A DNA stretch of 64,000 nucleotides. Origin: Lutjanus erythropterus. Taxonomy: Eukaryota; Chordata; Actinopteri; Lutjaniformes; Lutjanidae. The position numbers were made by a program, and so were the translations under genes. Positions 45,161-58,441 of this stretch are shown here, piece by piece. Position 1 is the first letter of the stretch; every line of letters starts with the position of its first letter. The DNA lies in assembly GCA_020091685.1 (NCBI GenBank), contig CM034605.1, positions 8,107,019-8,171,018 of the forward strand, written 5' to 3'. The notes below the pieces were generated by a model that worked only from the letters and a program-made list of their open reading frames with translations, ran no database searches and was not told the origin of the DNA.

Positions 45161-48100
45161 TTAAGGCTGGGAACATGATTTATTTATGTTTAAATCGAGA
45201 TACACCATGCTTTTTTAAATGACAGTTTAAGACCAGAACAGTTACAGTGTTTATACGCACCTGTTTAATAGTCACCAGCACTTACGCAGTTAAATCATAA
45301 AAGAGTATCTTTTTTTCTTCAATGACACTGTTTCAGTTTTATATTTAATATGCATACACTACATTTATGTGTGTATTTTAATAATGAAACTGTTCAGTAA
45401 TCCATAAATAAGTGGCTGCTATTCAATTAGCTAGCTTCATATGTCTTTTGTATGTGTGCTTTTTTGGGTGTGCTTGTGCTGCCCTTTCAAATTAATTGAA
45501 TTGAAATAATTTTCAGTGACTTGGAATGATCTTCGTTCTCATGGAATAATAAACAGAATTTATTTTGTATGTGTATCAAGGCCTTGCAGCAAAAATTTAA
45601 CTCATTACTTCTTTGGTATTTAGTTCACTCCTGTGAACACAGATAATATTTGTGAACATGGCCAATATTCTCTTAAAAATCCTAAGAACCAGCACTATGT
45701 TGAAATGTTATCAGAATAAAATGATATTGTCTGGTCATAAATGTCCTCTAATAACTTATTTCCAAAGCTGTAGCTGTAACTCGTGTTGCAGTGATACTGT
45801 GTCCCATTCAGCTCCTGTGGAGTCGGTCTGTTTGTCTCAATATTAAAAGCATCAAGAGAGCCTTGACTTGCTTGTTTTTATCTTGAGAGACAAACCAATT
45901 TGGGACTACCTTTGATCACAGGAATAAATTTTCATTCCAATATAGATCTCACAGGTAGCTGCATATTGATACTAGTGGATTTAAGGCAGACTCATAATCA
46001 AGTAGAGCCATCACCTGTTGACTGCAGCGGAAGCTGACTGAAAGAAAGACTTGAAAGCATTTGTACCTCAAAGCGATGGCAGCCTCTAATGATAGGATCG
46101 GTTTTGGCACAGCACGTTGGCCATGTTTCCCTCAAAGCCTTGTGTGACAGCTCTTTAATTGGACTGCTCCGTTCCCCCAGTGCTGTAAAATGTTACTAGC
46201 CAGTATTGCTTGGCTGTTACGGTATAATTATTCAACAATATACTGTAATAAAATCAAGCAAGACAAAGTTGATATCAAGGAATTCTGTACATCTATTTAT
46301 GAATACAGGCAATTTCATGTTCATTTGGACCTTGATATCCCTCTGTGAGACTCACTGAATCATTTCTCCCCCTAATCAAGTGCTAACTGAGCGCTCATGC
46401 ATGAGAATGAGGAACTCAGACTCCATGGTGTTACAGTTAAAGCAATGTTTTGTGCCTCCATCAGAGGATAATTACTAAAACCATGTCCAATTACCTTAGT
46501 GTGTTGTTTGTAGTTCTTCAAGTCAATAGCAAAAACGGTTTTGCGGTAGTTATGAGACTATAATCTCATCATCATCCGGCCTGTGTGTGTAAATAATAAG
46601 AGTTGCACAGAGGCGACATTATTTCTATCTGTATCTGTTTAACCAACAAAATTATCTGTATTTGGATGGAAGATTTTAAGTGGGTGTGGTTTATACTAGA
46701 AGACACGTTACATTGAGCAAATTTTGTATTTTCTGACATAATATTGATTGGCAATGTAGTTGTTGTGCCTACAAAGCATCATAATGATTTTATATTGGCA
46801 AAAAATTAATTAGAAAACATATTTTCGCATCATCATACTGTACTTTTCATCCATCTCTTTATATTTTTTTTCGCTAAACTAGATGCTAAGGTAATCATGG
46901 AGCTGACTTTTCAGAATAATAATGAGCAACTTCAGATAGAAGAAATATTTGTTTCCATCACATTATCTGTGCTTTTCCAAATAACGTGTTGGAATTTGAG
47001 TGCATCCCCAGTAAATAATGAGTGTACGTCACAAATGGAGCTCCATGAGAGGTTGTATCCTTGACCTTGATACTGTTGACATCTCTCTCTGTCTATCTCT
47101 TACTTGTTGCTCTTGTTTTACCCCACTGAATGGAAAGAGTAAAAAGACCCTTGTGAACCAAAGCCTATATCAGTCAGATGAGAGAAAATAGTGTGTATGT
47201 GTGTGTACACGTGCGTGTGTGTAAGTGCGTGTGTGTCTCCTCTAGCCTGCGGCTGCAGATTAGCCATGAGAGCCAGAGGATCGCCCCCGCTCTCTGACAA
47301 ATGAGAAAAGCCACAGTGGCCCTGGCCAAAGTGACAGGCCAAATGGAAGCAATTCCTCCCGAGGCGGGGGAGAGCAGCTGTGACCAGGGCCTGCTATGCC
47401 ACTCTAGACAGGGCCCTCTGCGTGTGTGTGTGAGTGTGTGTGTTTTTCTGTGTATTTTCTCTGCTATAGGGACTTAACCCACAAGACAATTGGCATTTCT
47501 CTCCTGGCGGTCCCCATGAAGCGGTGTGTGTCGCTGACCTATGGGAAACCCCATCAGTCACAGATGACCATGCACCTTTACCTGGTTGCCATGTGTGTTT
47601 GTTTTACCCTGCTCTGTTCTGCCCTGTGGTCTACTGGATGTATTTGTGTACGTTGCTGATCGTGGGGCTGGTATTTAGGATGTCTGAGTTTTTACATATT
47701 AAATGGATAGTTGGGATTAATGGGATGTACAGCAGATGGCAGCTGGCACACCCAGAGTTTGGAGGAGTTTGGAGAGTGGCCAGAGTCAGCAACAACAGGT
47801 ATTTTAGTTACTTAGTAAAGGTCGGCCTAAAAAAATCAATATCAGTTTGAGACAGCCTTGTCGCTGTTATATAAGGCAAATATAGCTCTGTCCGAACCAA
47901 CTGAGCTCCATTGGCAATAGGAAGTTAGTGGTTTACTGCTGCTTTGACCAGTTCGAGTGTTTGTATTTTTTTTGTGACTTTAGTGAGTCCGAATTATCCT
48001 TTTAAAACACAGAAGTCGCACAATATTGCAAACAAACCAATGGCTTGAGGCACAAGTAGACTAGAAACTCCTGTGGTCTGTAAGATAAAGATGCTGATTT

Positions 48101-49243
48101 TGCCTATGGAGTTTGGTTTGTTTGGATAGAGTGATAGTTGGCTTATATGATGGTGGTTTTCTATGGATGTATTTTATATAACCCCAGTACAAATAATCCA
48201 AACGAATACTTTAATTTGTGCCAAGGTAATGGACAAAGACTCTGCACATGGTTGTAGGATCTTTCCCTTTAAAGAGCAGTGCCAGGGTACGCCAACCCAG
48301 CCTCACTTCAGAGCCCTGTGGATGTGTGAGTAATTAACACTGAGCCCTGATGGATTAAATACTACCCTACTGAGATTGACTCTGTCTGCTGCCGTTGGCA
48401 TAGTGACCTGCAAGCAACAAGACATTTCAGGGGCAAGGATGGCAAGAGTGGCAAAGAGAGTGATATGACAGGGATGGGAAGATGGAAAGAAATGCAGAGG
48501 GACTTTATTGGTCCCAAACCATCTAAATAAACTAGACTGGTGGACACGAGGTGTGAATAGGTTTAAAAGAATGAGGATTAGAAGATGGATAGCTCAGGGT
48601 TGGGGGATATTCCCACCGGTGTGTTGTATTCTGCCTCCAGTTCAGTCAGGCTATCTGTCAAGAGATATATCCAAACCTGCGTCTTCACGGTGTCTTTCCT
48701 CCTTGTCTTTAAATCTCTCTGTTCTCCCCTCTGCTCTCTCTACCATCACCCAAGGCCAGGCGGATCAGGCTTCACTTTGGCACAGCCATCATAATTATTC
48801 CACGCCGGAAGAATCAATTACAGCTAAGCACCATTATTTCCAGAATGGAGCAAAACATTAAAGTTTAAAAATTCCAAATTATTAAAAAGTCATGCTCTCA
48901 GGGACACATACAGAATATTTACTGTTAACAAATAACTTAATAACTTCACTCCGAATTATTAATTCATGGCTCACATTGGCTCGGCAAGACTCGTCTCATG
49001 GTTAATTTCTCTGCCTTTACACATTGTTAAATATGCATCACTTCTTGACTATTCTATATGAGCGCTTGGCAAATCGGTCAGAGCTTTGTGACTTTATTAG
49101 AAAATCTGAGCAGCAGTTTTGTCTGTTGATATACTGATTTAAATATTCTAGTCTAAACGAATGCTTTGTTTATAGCTTGAGAAATGGATGCAGTTTTTTT
49201 CTGTGCATGATGCTGATGTGGGCTAGCTGGCATAGCTTGATAC
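45161..49243. other. Intergenic, mostly unique sequence
   Basis: No coding gene. GC-richer unique blocks at 47240-47420 and 48590-48860 (the latter ending in ATCATAATTATTCCACGCCG) are candidates for conserved non-coding elements. Short GT-rich runs occur at 47190-47235 and 47420-47450. Confidence 0.4.
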
Positions 49244-50653
49244 TAGGGGTGTAATTCACAAGTTTAATCACGGCCTAATATTATATCGATTCTTTGGACA
49301 ATGACACAATATTTGCTCATAGAGTCTTCTACAAAACAATTTGATTTAATTCAGGTGCCTATGATTGAGATTAAATTACATCGTATTCCTATTTAACACA
49401 GTCAATCACAGAGGAAGCTGTCACGCCTCCTTTTCTGCTTTTGGCTATAAAAGCAAAATAACACATAAATTATTATAACTGTTTAAGTGCAGTAAAATTT
49501 ACTCAAAGCGACTGCATGAACACTCATAAATCATGTCTTAACAACAAGAAAACTTAACAAAATAGCTCAATATTTACTGCTTCATAGGCAAAACACTTGT
49601 TCTTTGCATGTCACCATTACTATCTCAAGTCTATGGCATATTACATTGCATAAGTTGGGTTAGTGGTTAGTGTACTTTTCCTTTACTAATTATACTTTAT
49701 CTTCAGTCGCTAATTCTCCACACAGAAAAACACCTTTTGAATTTCAGCCTGCATGCGCATTTTTAAGCCTAAAATTGATAAAACAGAACAGCTGATATTG
49801 CCATATCAAGAACAAGTTAGCAGACTGCTGAATGAGATGCCTGCCGTGGTTTGTCGTGTTTCCTGAGTATTTTATTTCTGAAAGACATTGTTTGCATTCG
49901 GCGTGTGCCTTGTCCAAAATATTTCCATACTGCTAATTTTTTCCAGAGAGGGGAATGAATATCCTCATTGTTATCCTCTGGCTGCTTACCATTATCTACC
50001 TGGTGCTTGCACTGTTTGAATATTTAGGAAGGATTATGGTTGGGCAATCGAACTGCAGATTTTTAGGCCCATATTTGTCATTTTATTTTGCTATCGTAAT
50101 AGTCTGCAGAGTGACAGCCATTGCTCCGTGCTGCGCTGTCATCCAGCGGGGCAGTACACACCCACTCGGCCGACCATGAGTGCTCTGAGCTGGGTGACGA
50201 GTGAGAGCAAAACAGCCTGAAGAGTCAGACTCTACACTCTTTTCACGCGGTGAATTTAGGATTTATTTTGACCAAACCAGAGTTGATGGTTGTTGGAAGA
50301 GTGGACAGACTAACAAAGACAGTTTTGGTGAGTCTTAAATGTTTTTCTGTCGAGTTAACGAGCCAATTAAGCTCATTTTAGTTTGGTAAAAGAGAGAAAC
50401 TTGAGTTCATAAAGTGTGTGGTTGTATTTTTCCATTGAAAATGGAAAATAATTGTGATAACATGTAGTTTCTAGACTCTGTGTTTATTTTCACTGCACAT
50501 CTCCCAGCTGAGATTGGAGAGGATGGGGGGAGGGTTTCACAAGAAAGGCGCATCTTGTCGATGATTGATTTTTTTAACTCTGAATTGATGATACAGGATT
50601 GTTGATCATTGAATTGATACTTTGATTCAGATCAATAGATTGTTACAACCCTA
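49244..50653. mobile_element. Non-autonomous hAT element, 1410 bp, with perfect target duplication
   Basis: The terminal inverted repeats are TAGGGGTGTAA and TTACAACCCTA (10 of 11 match). An exact 8-bp target duplication CTTGATAC lies at 49236-49243 and 50654-50661. The interior holds no long ORF. It contains a GC-richer section at 50110-50220. Confidence 0.9.
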
Positions 50654-50661
50654 CTTGATAC

Positions 50662-52385
50662 AATATACCCCCCTGCACACCGAGTCTTCAAGTCAGCTTT
50701 GTTTAAGCTAATGAAGTGGTTTGAGCAAACCAACAATCTGGCAGTCAGGAGTCATGTTTTGTATGTTTTATCTGTTTGAAGGTGGAATTACAAACTGAAT
50801 AATCAGTCATGCCACTTAAATTTTGAAGTAGAAAATGATTGTCATAAATCAAAAGGTAGAAAACCTTACAAGCGTCTCTTTGGACATAACAATTGGCTCA
50901 TAAAGGTGCAGGTAATGTAGGAGATTTCTGTGTAGTTCCTCGCTCATAAAATCAATATGGCCAATCCAGGCTGTTCTGGATTTCTTGGTTTTGATGCAAA
51001 TTTGCAGAATCTATTGGCTATATCCAGTCCTTAAGCCAATTGCTGCTGATGGCACTTCTCATTCATTACCTCGGGGTATGCACACAGAATATCATCAATA
51101 GGATTTATTTCCTTATTGGTGTTTCATGCTCGGTTCAAGTTGTTGGCGCTTCCATGAGATTGATGTTGTTGCTGACCTGTTCTAATAGCCATTACAACAA
51201 GCAGCAAACATTTTCTAATATAGGTTACACATACAGAAGTCCATGAAATGCAAATGTTACAGGAGGTATGAATAGAATTTAATGGGCCTGGGAAGATTGA
51301 GAATAAGAAATCGAAGGTGCTTGCTCTTTTAGCCCCTTCCAGCTGAGTGAATCAAAAACAATGTGGCAGAACCTGAAATAGTTCGCAGCTTTAGAAAAAA
51401 GCCCCCAGGGGCTGTAAATTGGCTCTCAGAAGAGGGAAAAAGAAACAATTGCCCTTTACCTCTGAGGTTGCATGTCATCTCTCTGAAACTCACTACTGGG
51501 CAGATTAAGGTCAAGTAGACCATTCCCCCCCTTTTTTCCCCTCTACTCTGAAGGGAGCGGAGAGAGGGCGAATAAAATGATGACAGAGAGGGATTGAGAG
51601 AGAGAGCGAGGGTAGAAACTGGGATTTTGAAGGTCTTTGAAATAGGTTTTACACCCATCCCTGGTGATTTTCCTCTCTCACTCCAAGAACTGTGTTGATA
51701 ATGGCTGCTTGTCAAGGAGGATGAGCCCACCTGCTCTTTGTAACTCAGTCCTGCTGGTTCAGCTCATAGCCTCGACATAAATATGAAAAGAACGCGATTG
51801 GGGGTTAGTAGGGGTCCCGCATTTTGGATGTCAGTGGCCCCTTGAATTGTACAATATTCTATGAAAGGACACTCAAAGAATACATCTTACTGAAATAAGG
51901 CATGAACAATACCTGGCTGGTTTCAGCCCTCCTAGGTAAAAAAGTAGTACAATTTAGTGTATTAGAAAAATAATTTAAGAATACAAAAGTAATCATTATA
52001 CTTGTGCTTTTTTGCTTCATTTAAAGTATGTTTGAAACTATTACAAGGAGTTTTCAACTGGTTATGAAACAGTCTCACGTTAATACTGATGCATCTATAT
52101 GCTCTACATAAGCAAACAAGACCATCTGTGAGAAGATCAGCTATTTCTCTGTAGTTATTCTTAATGCCTGCCACCAGGTCTGATTCTCTGTGAAATCAGA
52201 TGACATGAGCCTGTGTTGACATTTTCCCAGATACTACAGTGAATAGTAAGTTAGCCAGTTAAAGGGAAGCAGCAGGAGACTTTTATCTACGTAATTTAAT
52301 TTTTGACTTTATATTTTGTGGTTACACCACTGCATTTCTTCACAGGGGCCTCCAGAATTGACAAATTAGAGTTGTAGTTTTAATT
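50662..52385. other. Intergenic, unique sequence
   Basis: No gene. Segments 51030-51250 and 51290-51850 are non-repetitive and could be regulatory. The open stretch on the minus strand at 51329-51730 has no recognisable domain. Confidence 0.4.
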
Positions 52386-52389
52386 AATT

Positions 52390-52790
52390 CCACTTCAGTA
52401 GAAGTGTATGTAAGTATGCTGACAAAAAGCTGTACTTCATTGTACTTTGAAAAAGTAGCCCAGAGTAGCTAACCTAATTTAGTTGATCAAACGTACACAT
52501 CCACCTTTAATTTTACAAAGTATACTCGAAGTTGTCTGCATTTGGCACACAAAAGTATACTAAATACACAAAAAAATTGTGCTTTTTTAAAATACATTTA
52601 AATACAACTAAAATATACTTAGTATCCTACAAAATTAGTTATTTAAAAAGTAGCAAACTTCAAGTTAAATAATCAGTAACATGCTTGAAGTATACTGATG
52701 ATTAATCTAACTGCAAGTATGCGTAGGTGTTCTAAAATATGATATTTAATGCTCATACTCATATTTATTTTTTACCAGGCCTCACAACTG
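52390..52790. repeat. AAGTATACT-rich repeat
   Basis: Words such as AAGTATACT, AAAATATACTTAGTA and AGTATACTCGAAG recur in both orientations over about 400 bp, as in some fish DNA-transposon remnants. The ends are not clear. Confidence 0.4.
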
Positions 52791-52899
52791 CCTGTTAACC
52801 AAACTGTAGACCTACTGAAATACAGTAGGTCAGCCTCCCAACAACATAGACTACTACGACGCTTACTCCAAATTATGTCATTAGGTACTCGCTCGTCAC

Positions 52900-53380
52900 A
52901 GATGATAAATCAATGAAACTGAAGTGGCAAGCCTGCCAATTGTAATTACAGAATCAATTGAGGCACAATTAAGTCTTTTGTTTCAGTGGATTGTCCTGTC
53001 AATCACGTATGTTCAGTAATGTGTGAGTGAATGGCGTAACATTTTGCCTTTCTATGTCAAGGGCACAGTTGCAGAGTCTGCCAGCAATTAAGAACTATAA
53101 TATGCTGAGTCGAGCACGGCAACAAAATAGGCAGCAATTTCTTCTGCTCCTGTTGAAATTATGCTTATCAGGTACCTCGCCTCAGCAAAGGTGAAGGGTC
53201 GGCCCGAGCAGGCAGGCAGCATTTCTCCACATAATTGAGAGAAGTTTGGATTTAATTGTATAATTAATCTTGTCAAATTAAGTTACACAGAAGTCCGACC
53301 CCTAAATTAGGCAGTCTGGAATATTTTAAATTGCCTTAATGTGAAATCTGGCTCCAGAATGCACTTTGTTCTCTCCTGAT
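52900..53380. promoter_or_regulatory. Conserved-element-like block
   Basis: This is a unique sequence with long CAATTA/TTAATTA and AATTATGC words (GAATCAATTGAGGC, CATAATTGAGAG, GTATAATTAATCTTG) around a GC-richer centre (53165-53220). No ORF or repeat explains it. The regulatory reading is inference. Confidence 0.25.
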
Positions 53381-54506
53381 GGTATGAGGTAAGTTTTTAG
53401 CCATGATGAACACGGCACGCTGTAATAACCTGTTAGCAGTTCTTATCACGTTGTTCCTTTATATGATTAATTTCCTCAGAAAGTAATTGCAATTTCAAAG
53501 AGAGGCTCATTTTATTGTATAGCTTATTGTTGGCTAGTGAAGTGAAAATATAAAGACAGAATTCATGGCAATGCTCATCAACTGAAGGCTCAACTGAATT
53601 TGAATGTATGTAAGTATAAATTTTTTGACTATTGATCTTTCTGATGAGGGTTTAGTATTACAATTTATTCTCCACCCGTCCTACTGTAATAACTTTCTCT
53701 GTGAGCCAGAGTGACTTAGGGATTATCGTGAAGTTATCACAGTCTGAGCAACCTTCAGTTATATCTTTAATAATGTTGATTTTACTGTCTAATGACTGTC
53801 ACTTATTAGCTATGAGCCATGCTGTTCCGTCACGTTTCAGTTTTACAGTGTAAACAGACTAAAACAATAAAATTTTGTTATTTAAGTTTTAGTGTTTGAC
53901 ATGTTTTAATTTTCTTTTTGTTTGTTAAATAAAGTAAATTGAATTGAAGCAAAAATTCAGAATGTTCACTGGTTCTGCTCTCAAATTGTGAGAATTTTTG
54001 TGCTCCTTTTATATCATCATAAATTTGATGTTTATGGATTTTGAACTGATTATTAGGCAACTGTCCATTTTGCTAACCTCAGTAACAAAACAAATCAAGG
54101 ACAAATCTGCCATTTAATATATTAGTCAATAAATCAGATGAATCATTAAGGGAAAATAACTGTGGCTTGCAGCTTTAGCAGCCTTCCTTTCAGTATAGTG
54201 TAAATGAGTTTCCTTTTTTATGTTTTCACAGAGCATCAGTTTTAAAGATTAATTTGTTGCCATCAGTGAATAGACATGTTTTGAAGACTACACTATTAAT
54301 CCTGCATATATGCACTCTATAGCAGATGCATACATTAAATGTTTGGCTGTATGCATATAGATCTACACTTTAAATTAATCAATAAGTAGCATGTGTACAT
54401 GACACATGTATTTCATAAATCATAAGTAATATTTATGGACATTGACAGAATCATATGTGTAATTATGAACTGTTACTTTAATGACACTGCTCACTGCCAG
54501 CAGCCC

Positions 54507-55228
54507 TTAAAGGGTAATTCTTGTATTTTTTAACCTGGGCCTTATTTTTTTTTACATATTTTGGAATCTAACTGACTAATTAGTACAAAAAGTTTTGAAA
54601 TTGGTCCAGTCGATTGTCTCTGGCAGCCTCGAAAGGGGCAGCAGTGGATATAATGTAATCCTTGAGGTCAAAGTAAAAGTCCACTAAAAGTGCTTGTTAT
54701 TTCCAGTATTGACAGGCTTGTTATTCTGAGTGTCTGAAAACATTATGAAAGGATACCTAGAGAGAGAGAGAGAGAGAGAGAGCTTTTCGGGCAGCCTTTC
54801 AGACAGTTAACTAAAACTGTTGTATCGCCCTCTTCAAAGCCAACAGACTTCTTGGACAAAAGCCGTCCTTTTACCTCACGAAACACAGAGTTGGCGATCC
54901 ACCACTGCCTCGGCTGGTTCATTAGTTATAGTAGTTAGCTATTGGTTAGTTATTTTTTATTGTGTTATTGTGTGAGTTTGTTTTTTTTTTGAGTACGTGT
55001 GCCCTTATTTGATAGACACAAAGGGTGGAAAACACAAAGAGGGGACAGTATGAAGTGGACATGCTTTGATGGACGTGTTTGCCCCCAGTGATTATGTTGC
55101 AGCCATTGCACCCCATTTCACAGCTGCTGGCTGAGGCATTCTGCTGGATCAGTTCCACATCTTTTTATACTAATAAAACATTTAGACCCCAAAATATGTA
55201 AAAACTAAGGTTTTAAAATACCCGTTAA
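54507..55228. mobile_element. TTAA-ended foldback element
   Basis: The left end TTAAAGGGTAATTCTTGTAT and right end AAAATACCCGTTAA are inverted. TTTACATATTTTGGAATCTA on the left pairs with TTTAGACCCCAAAATATG on the right, and AATTGGTCCAGTC with CTGGATCAGTTCC. An (AG)12 run at 54759-54782 lies in the middle. It is the same family as 36282-37021. Confidence 0.7.
54759..54782. repeat. (AG)n microsatellite
   Basis: A run of AG repeats inside the foldback element. Confidence 0.9.
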
Positions 55229-56177
55229 TAAAACCTCCTGAGCTCTGTCCTGTAGATGTAGCATGTTTGTAAAACCTTGTCATAAATCCAAATCCGCAGA
55301 CTCCATCTCTAAACAAATGAATGCACCTCACAGTATATCAGCCAGATAATCTTGTTTCAAGTCACAGTTAAGAGAGCATCTCACAGCAGTGTCTCTCAAC
55401 AGACTTTGCAGAGATTAGAAACACTTGAGTGGAGATTGGTTTGGGAGCGAGAAGCCAGTTGAGGGCGTCACACGGGAAGGGATAAAAAGTCGGGGGTATC
55501 AATGACCTGACAATAATCTGAGATGTTAATAATGCAAATGTGAACATCATCACAAGTGTGTCTTCTCATCATCATTAGGAAAGACTTTTTTTCTTGAACA
55601 CCACACATACTCTTTGAATAAGAACCTAGATATGTACTGATCTATGAGAAACTGTAAATCTGCTGAAATTCTAGTACACAGTGCTTAGTGTTTTGTTTGC
55701 TGCAGATATTATGTGTATTTTTATTTTTATTGTTTGTTATTTTTTGCATATGTGTAGTTGACTCAACTCTTAATGACAACATTTCTATTTACTGCAGTAT
55801 GGAGATGAGAATGCACGTCCGACCGTCTACTGCCTAGAAAGCAGGAAGCCCATAGGGTATTTGCCAGCATAATTCTCTTCTTAACACAACGACCTTACTC
55901 TGCTGTTGTTGTCAGATTTAGTAACAGCAGACGCATGAGAGGAGCTGGTAGGAAAAAGTCTCCTTCGGCTTGTTCGAATGCCAACTGTGTGTATGAGCTT
56001 TCAAAGGGCCTTCTTTTATGTCCGTGACGTATGACTGTTTCTGTGTAGACGGCATCTTGGGGAGAGAAACGCTACCCCAGCACAACGCTGCTGTCACCCA
56101 GAATACAGATGGAGAATCTGCCCTTGTGCACTTTTCCCTGAAGTACGTACTTACATAGATGGCTCTATTCCACACTG
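55229..56177. other. Intergenic, no definable feature
   Basis: No gene is supported. Short splice-like words near 55798 and 55856 do not assemble into an exon. Confidence 0.4.
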
Positions 56178-56179
56178 GT

Positions 56180-56274
<95 letters not shown>
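56178..56274. repeat. (GT)n microsatellite, about 97 bp
   Basis: A GT array with two TGTC interruptions near 56183 and 56216. Confidence 0.96.
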
Positions 56275-56277
<3 letters not shown>

Positions 56278-56550
56278 CCGTGTAGTGTAGCTTCTGCAAG
56301 TGGAGAGATGTACGGTTGCTGCAGTGGAGTATTCTGGAGTGTGATTATTTTTAGTGTCTGAGTTTCACTCTGTCCCCGTCTCTCTCTGTTACCAAATTGA
56401 GGCAGGTATCTCAGCGATAAACCCATTTCTGGTTCCTGGCAGATTTTAAGACTCTCAAGATTACAAGGGTCACAGATGTGGTTTTGTGTTAGTTTTCTTT
56501 TTTTTTTTTTTCTTTTTTTTTGTCCAGAGGGGGCATACCTTCCTGTGCCT

Positions 56551-57330
56551 ACACTCTTAAATATAAGATGCTAACTAGAACCATGAAGCGTTCTTTGGCT
56601 TGTCCTCATAAGAAAACCCTTTTTGGTTCCTGGTAGAACCTTGTATAAACACTTCATCCAACCCTTAGAACCCTTAACAAAACAGTTCTTCAAGGATTTC
56701 AGCCATCATTGAAGAATTATTTCTTGCGAAAATGGTTGTTTGGATGAAAAGGAGGGGTTCAGTGACAGGGCAAGCGGGTCAAAAATCTACTTTGAAGTCA
56801 ATTTTTACTTGCCTCTATACAAATTGTTTTGTTTATTAGCGCTTAAGTAAATTGTGATGTTTAATCTAGGACAGCAACATTTATAAAAATGTCATTATAA
56901 TGGAAAATGTCCATCACAGTTTCTCAAAGTTCAAGGTGACTACATGTCTTGTTTTGTTGTAGTCCAGAAACCAAAGATATTCACTTTAATGATGATAAAT
57001 GACAGAGACAAGCAGGAAATCTCATATGTGAGAGGCTGAGAGAAGCATTTTTGAGTTAAATAAAACATTAACTGTAAATCACCCATCATTAATCAAAATG
57101 GTTTAATAGTTCAATTAAGTTTTACATTTTCCCTGGTCAGAATTATTGCTAGGTTTACTTGCTCATCGTGGCATTTTACTTGCCCCGGACAAGCAGGCAA
57201 GCCTTGTTGCTGAAATGGTTCTTAATGGAACCCTTAAAGAACCAAACCCTTTGTTGAAGAAAGGATTCTTTCTGCTAAAACCTCAGCCCTTCATGAAGAA
57301 CCCTTTTGGAATCCTCATTTCAAAGAGTGT
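56551..57330. mobile_element. ACACTCTT-type MITE interrupted by another element
   Basis: The outer termini are TACACTCTTAA and CAAAGAGTGTA, possibly flanked by a TA duplication. The arms are full of AGAACC/GGTTCT words (TTGGTTCCTGGTAGAACC, GAAGAACCCTTTTGGAATCC), typical of one fish MITE family. An insert at 56738-57212 splits it. Confidence 0.75.
56738..57212. mobile_element. Nested insert with 8-bp flanking direct repeat
   Basis: AAATGGTT stands at both edges (56730-56737 and 57213-57220). Its parts AGGGCAAGCGGGTCAAAAATC and GCATTTTACTTGCCC resemble the interior of the element at 33813-34519. Its middle (ATGTCCATCACAGTTTCTCA, CAGAAACCAAAGATATTCAC) resembles the core of the hAT MITE family itself. 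Clear terminal inverted repeats are not seen. Confidence 0.6.
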
Positions 57331-58347
57331 ACAGAGAACATCAGGATAGCATTAATGCTGTATGGGAAAATGTTTTCAGACTACGATTCTGGCCACCGAG
57401 ACTCAACATCTTTAACCTTTAACCTCGATACTCCCATGATACTTTGCAAAAAGCATTTTTCTCTTTCTGCAACAATTCATTGCAGCAGAGTGTTTTGAAA
57501 TTGAATGTAGCTGTGTTTTTTAGGACTTCCATGCTTTATTTGGCTTCTTCGTCTTTTCCCAATCCGTCTTTGATTGTTCAGGGAAATCTTGTGAAATGCA
57601 AATGGGGCCAAACAGAATGTAATTGCTGCTGTGTGATGATTACGAGGGAGAACTAATGATGTCCCAACACCAGGGTCAGGTAGGGTTTAATTAGAGGAGG
57701 CACAATCAGTGTCACTTCACTCTTGCGCTCTCCTGTTCCCGGTGCCTGCCTGGTCCTGTGCCAGCTCGCTCTCCAAGAGAGTTTAAAGAAAATGGGCTGC
57801 TGATGTGAAAAGAGGGGGAGGAGGGGAACAGAAATTAATGTCGCTAAGTTCCTTTGTTCAGAACTGGTCTATTTTGGAAATGGAGCCCCATAAGAGGCAT
57901 TGGCCTGTCTGCAGATAAAGGTGTAGGTTAATGAACGGAGCAGAATGGAAAAGGTCGCCGTTGGTGCTCCTGAAAACATTGGTCCGTCGTGAGAAAAGCC
58001 TTGTAATGCTGTGAACTAAACCTGAGCACAGTAGCAAGTACTCTCATGCTAACCTCAGTAGCAAAAATGAAACATCTCCTGTGCCTTTCACTGTGATCAT
58101 GAATTATTGTTCAGCAGGAATATGTTGTGCAACTGAGCAGATTACTCAAACAAGGAGACCAGATTGGACAGATGAGTGAGACCAGCCAAGGAGAATAACT
58201 GTGGCCAACATTCCTGATTATCCAATCACCGCTCCAAAAACATCAATTCCATCTCGTCAATAGATAATTAAGAGGGATAATTGGCTGGCTGCGCTCTGGG
58301 CAGACAAGCACTGCTGGTAAAGTTCCATCCCTTACCTCAGCATCAAA
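57331..58347. promoter_or_regulatory. Unique block resembling a conserved non-coding element (core 57530-58020)
   Basis: There is no ORF or repeat here. A perfect octamer ATGCAAAT lies at 57596-57603, a SOX-type CCTTTGTTC at 57851-57859, TAATTGC and GTTTAATTAGAGG. This is the motif style of developmental enhancers. Conservation has not been tested. Confidence 0.3.
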
Positions 58348-58378
58348 ACACACTAACACACACACACACTCACACACA

Positions 58379-58440
<62 letters not shown>
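58348..58440. repeat. (CA)n microsatellite
   Basis: An interrupted CA array that is perfect from about 58383 to 58440. Confidence 0.95.

Positions 58441-58441
<1 letters not shown>

Noticed and set aside
55798..55857. Exon-like segment after CTGCAG
   Set aside because: The reading frame contains stops in context, the downstream donor is weak and no partner exon is visible.
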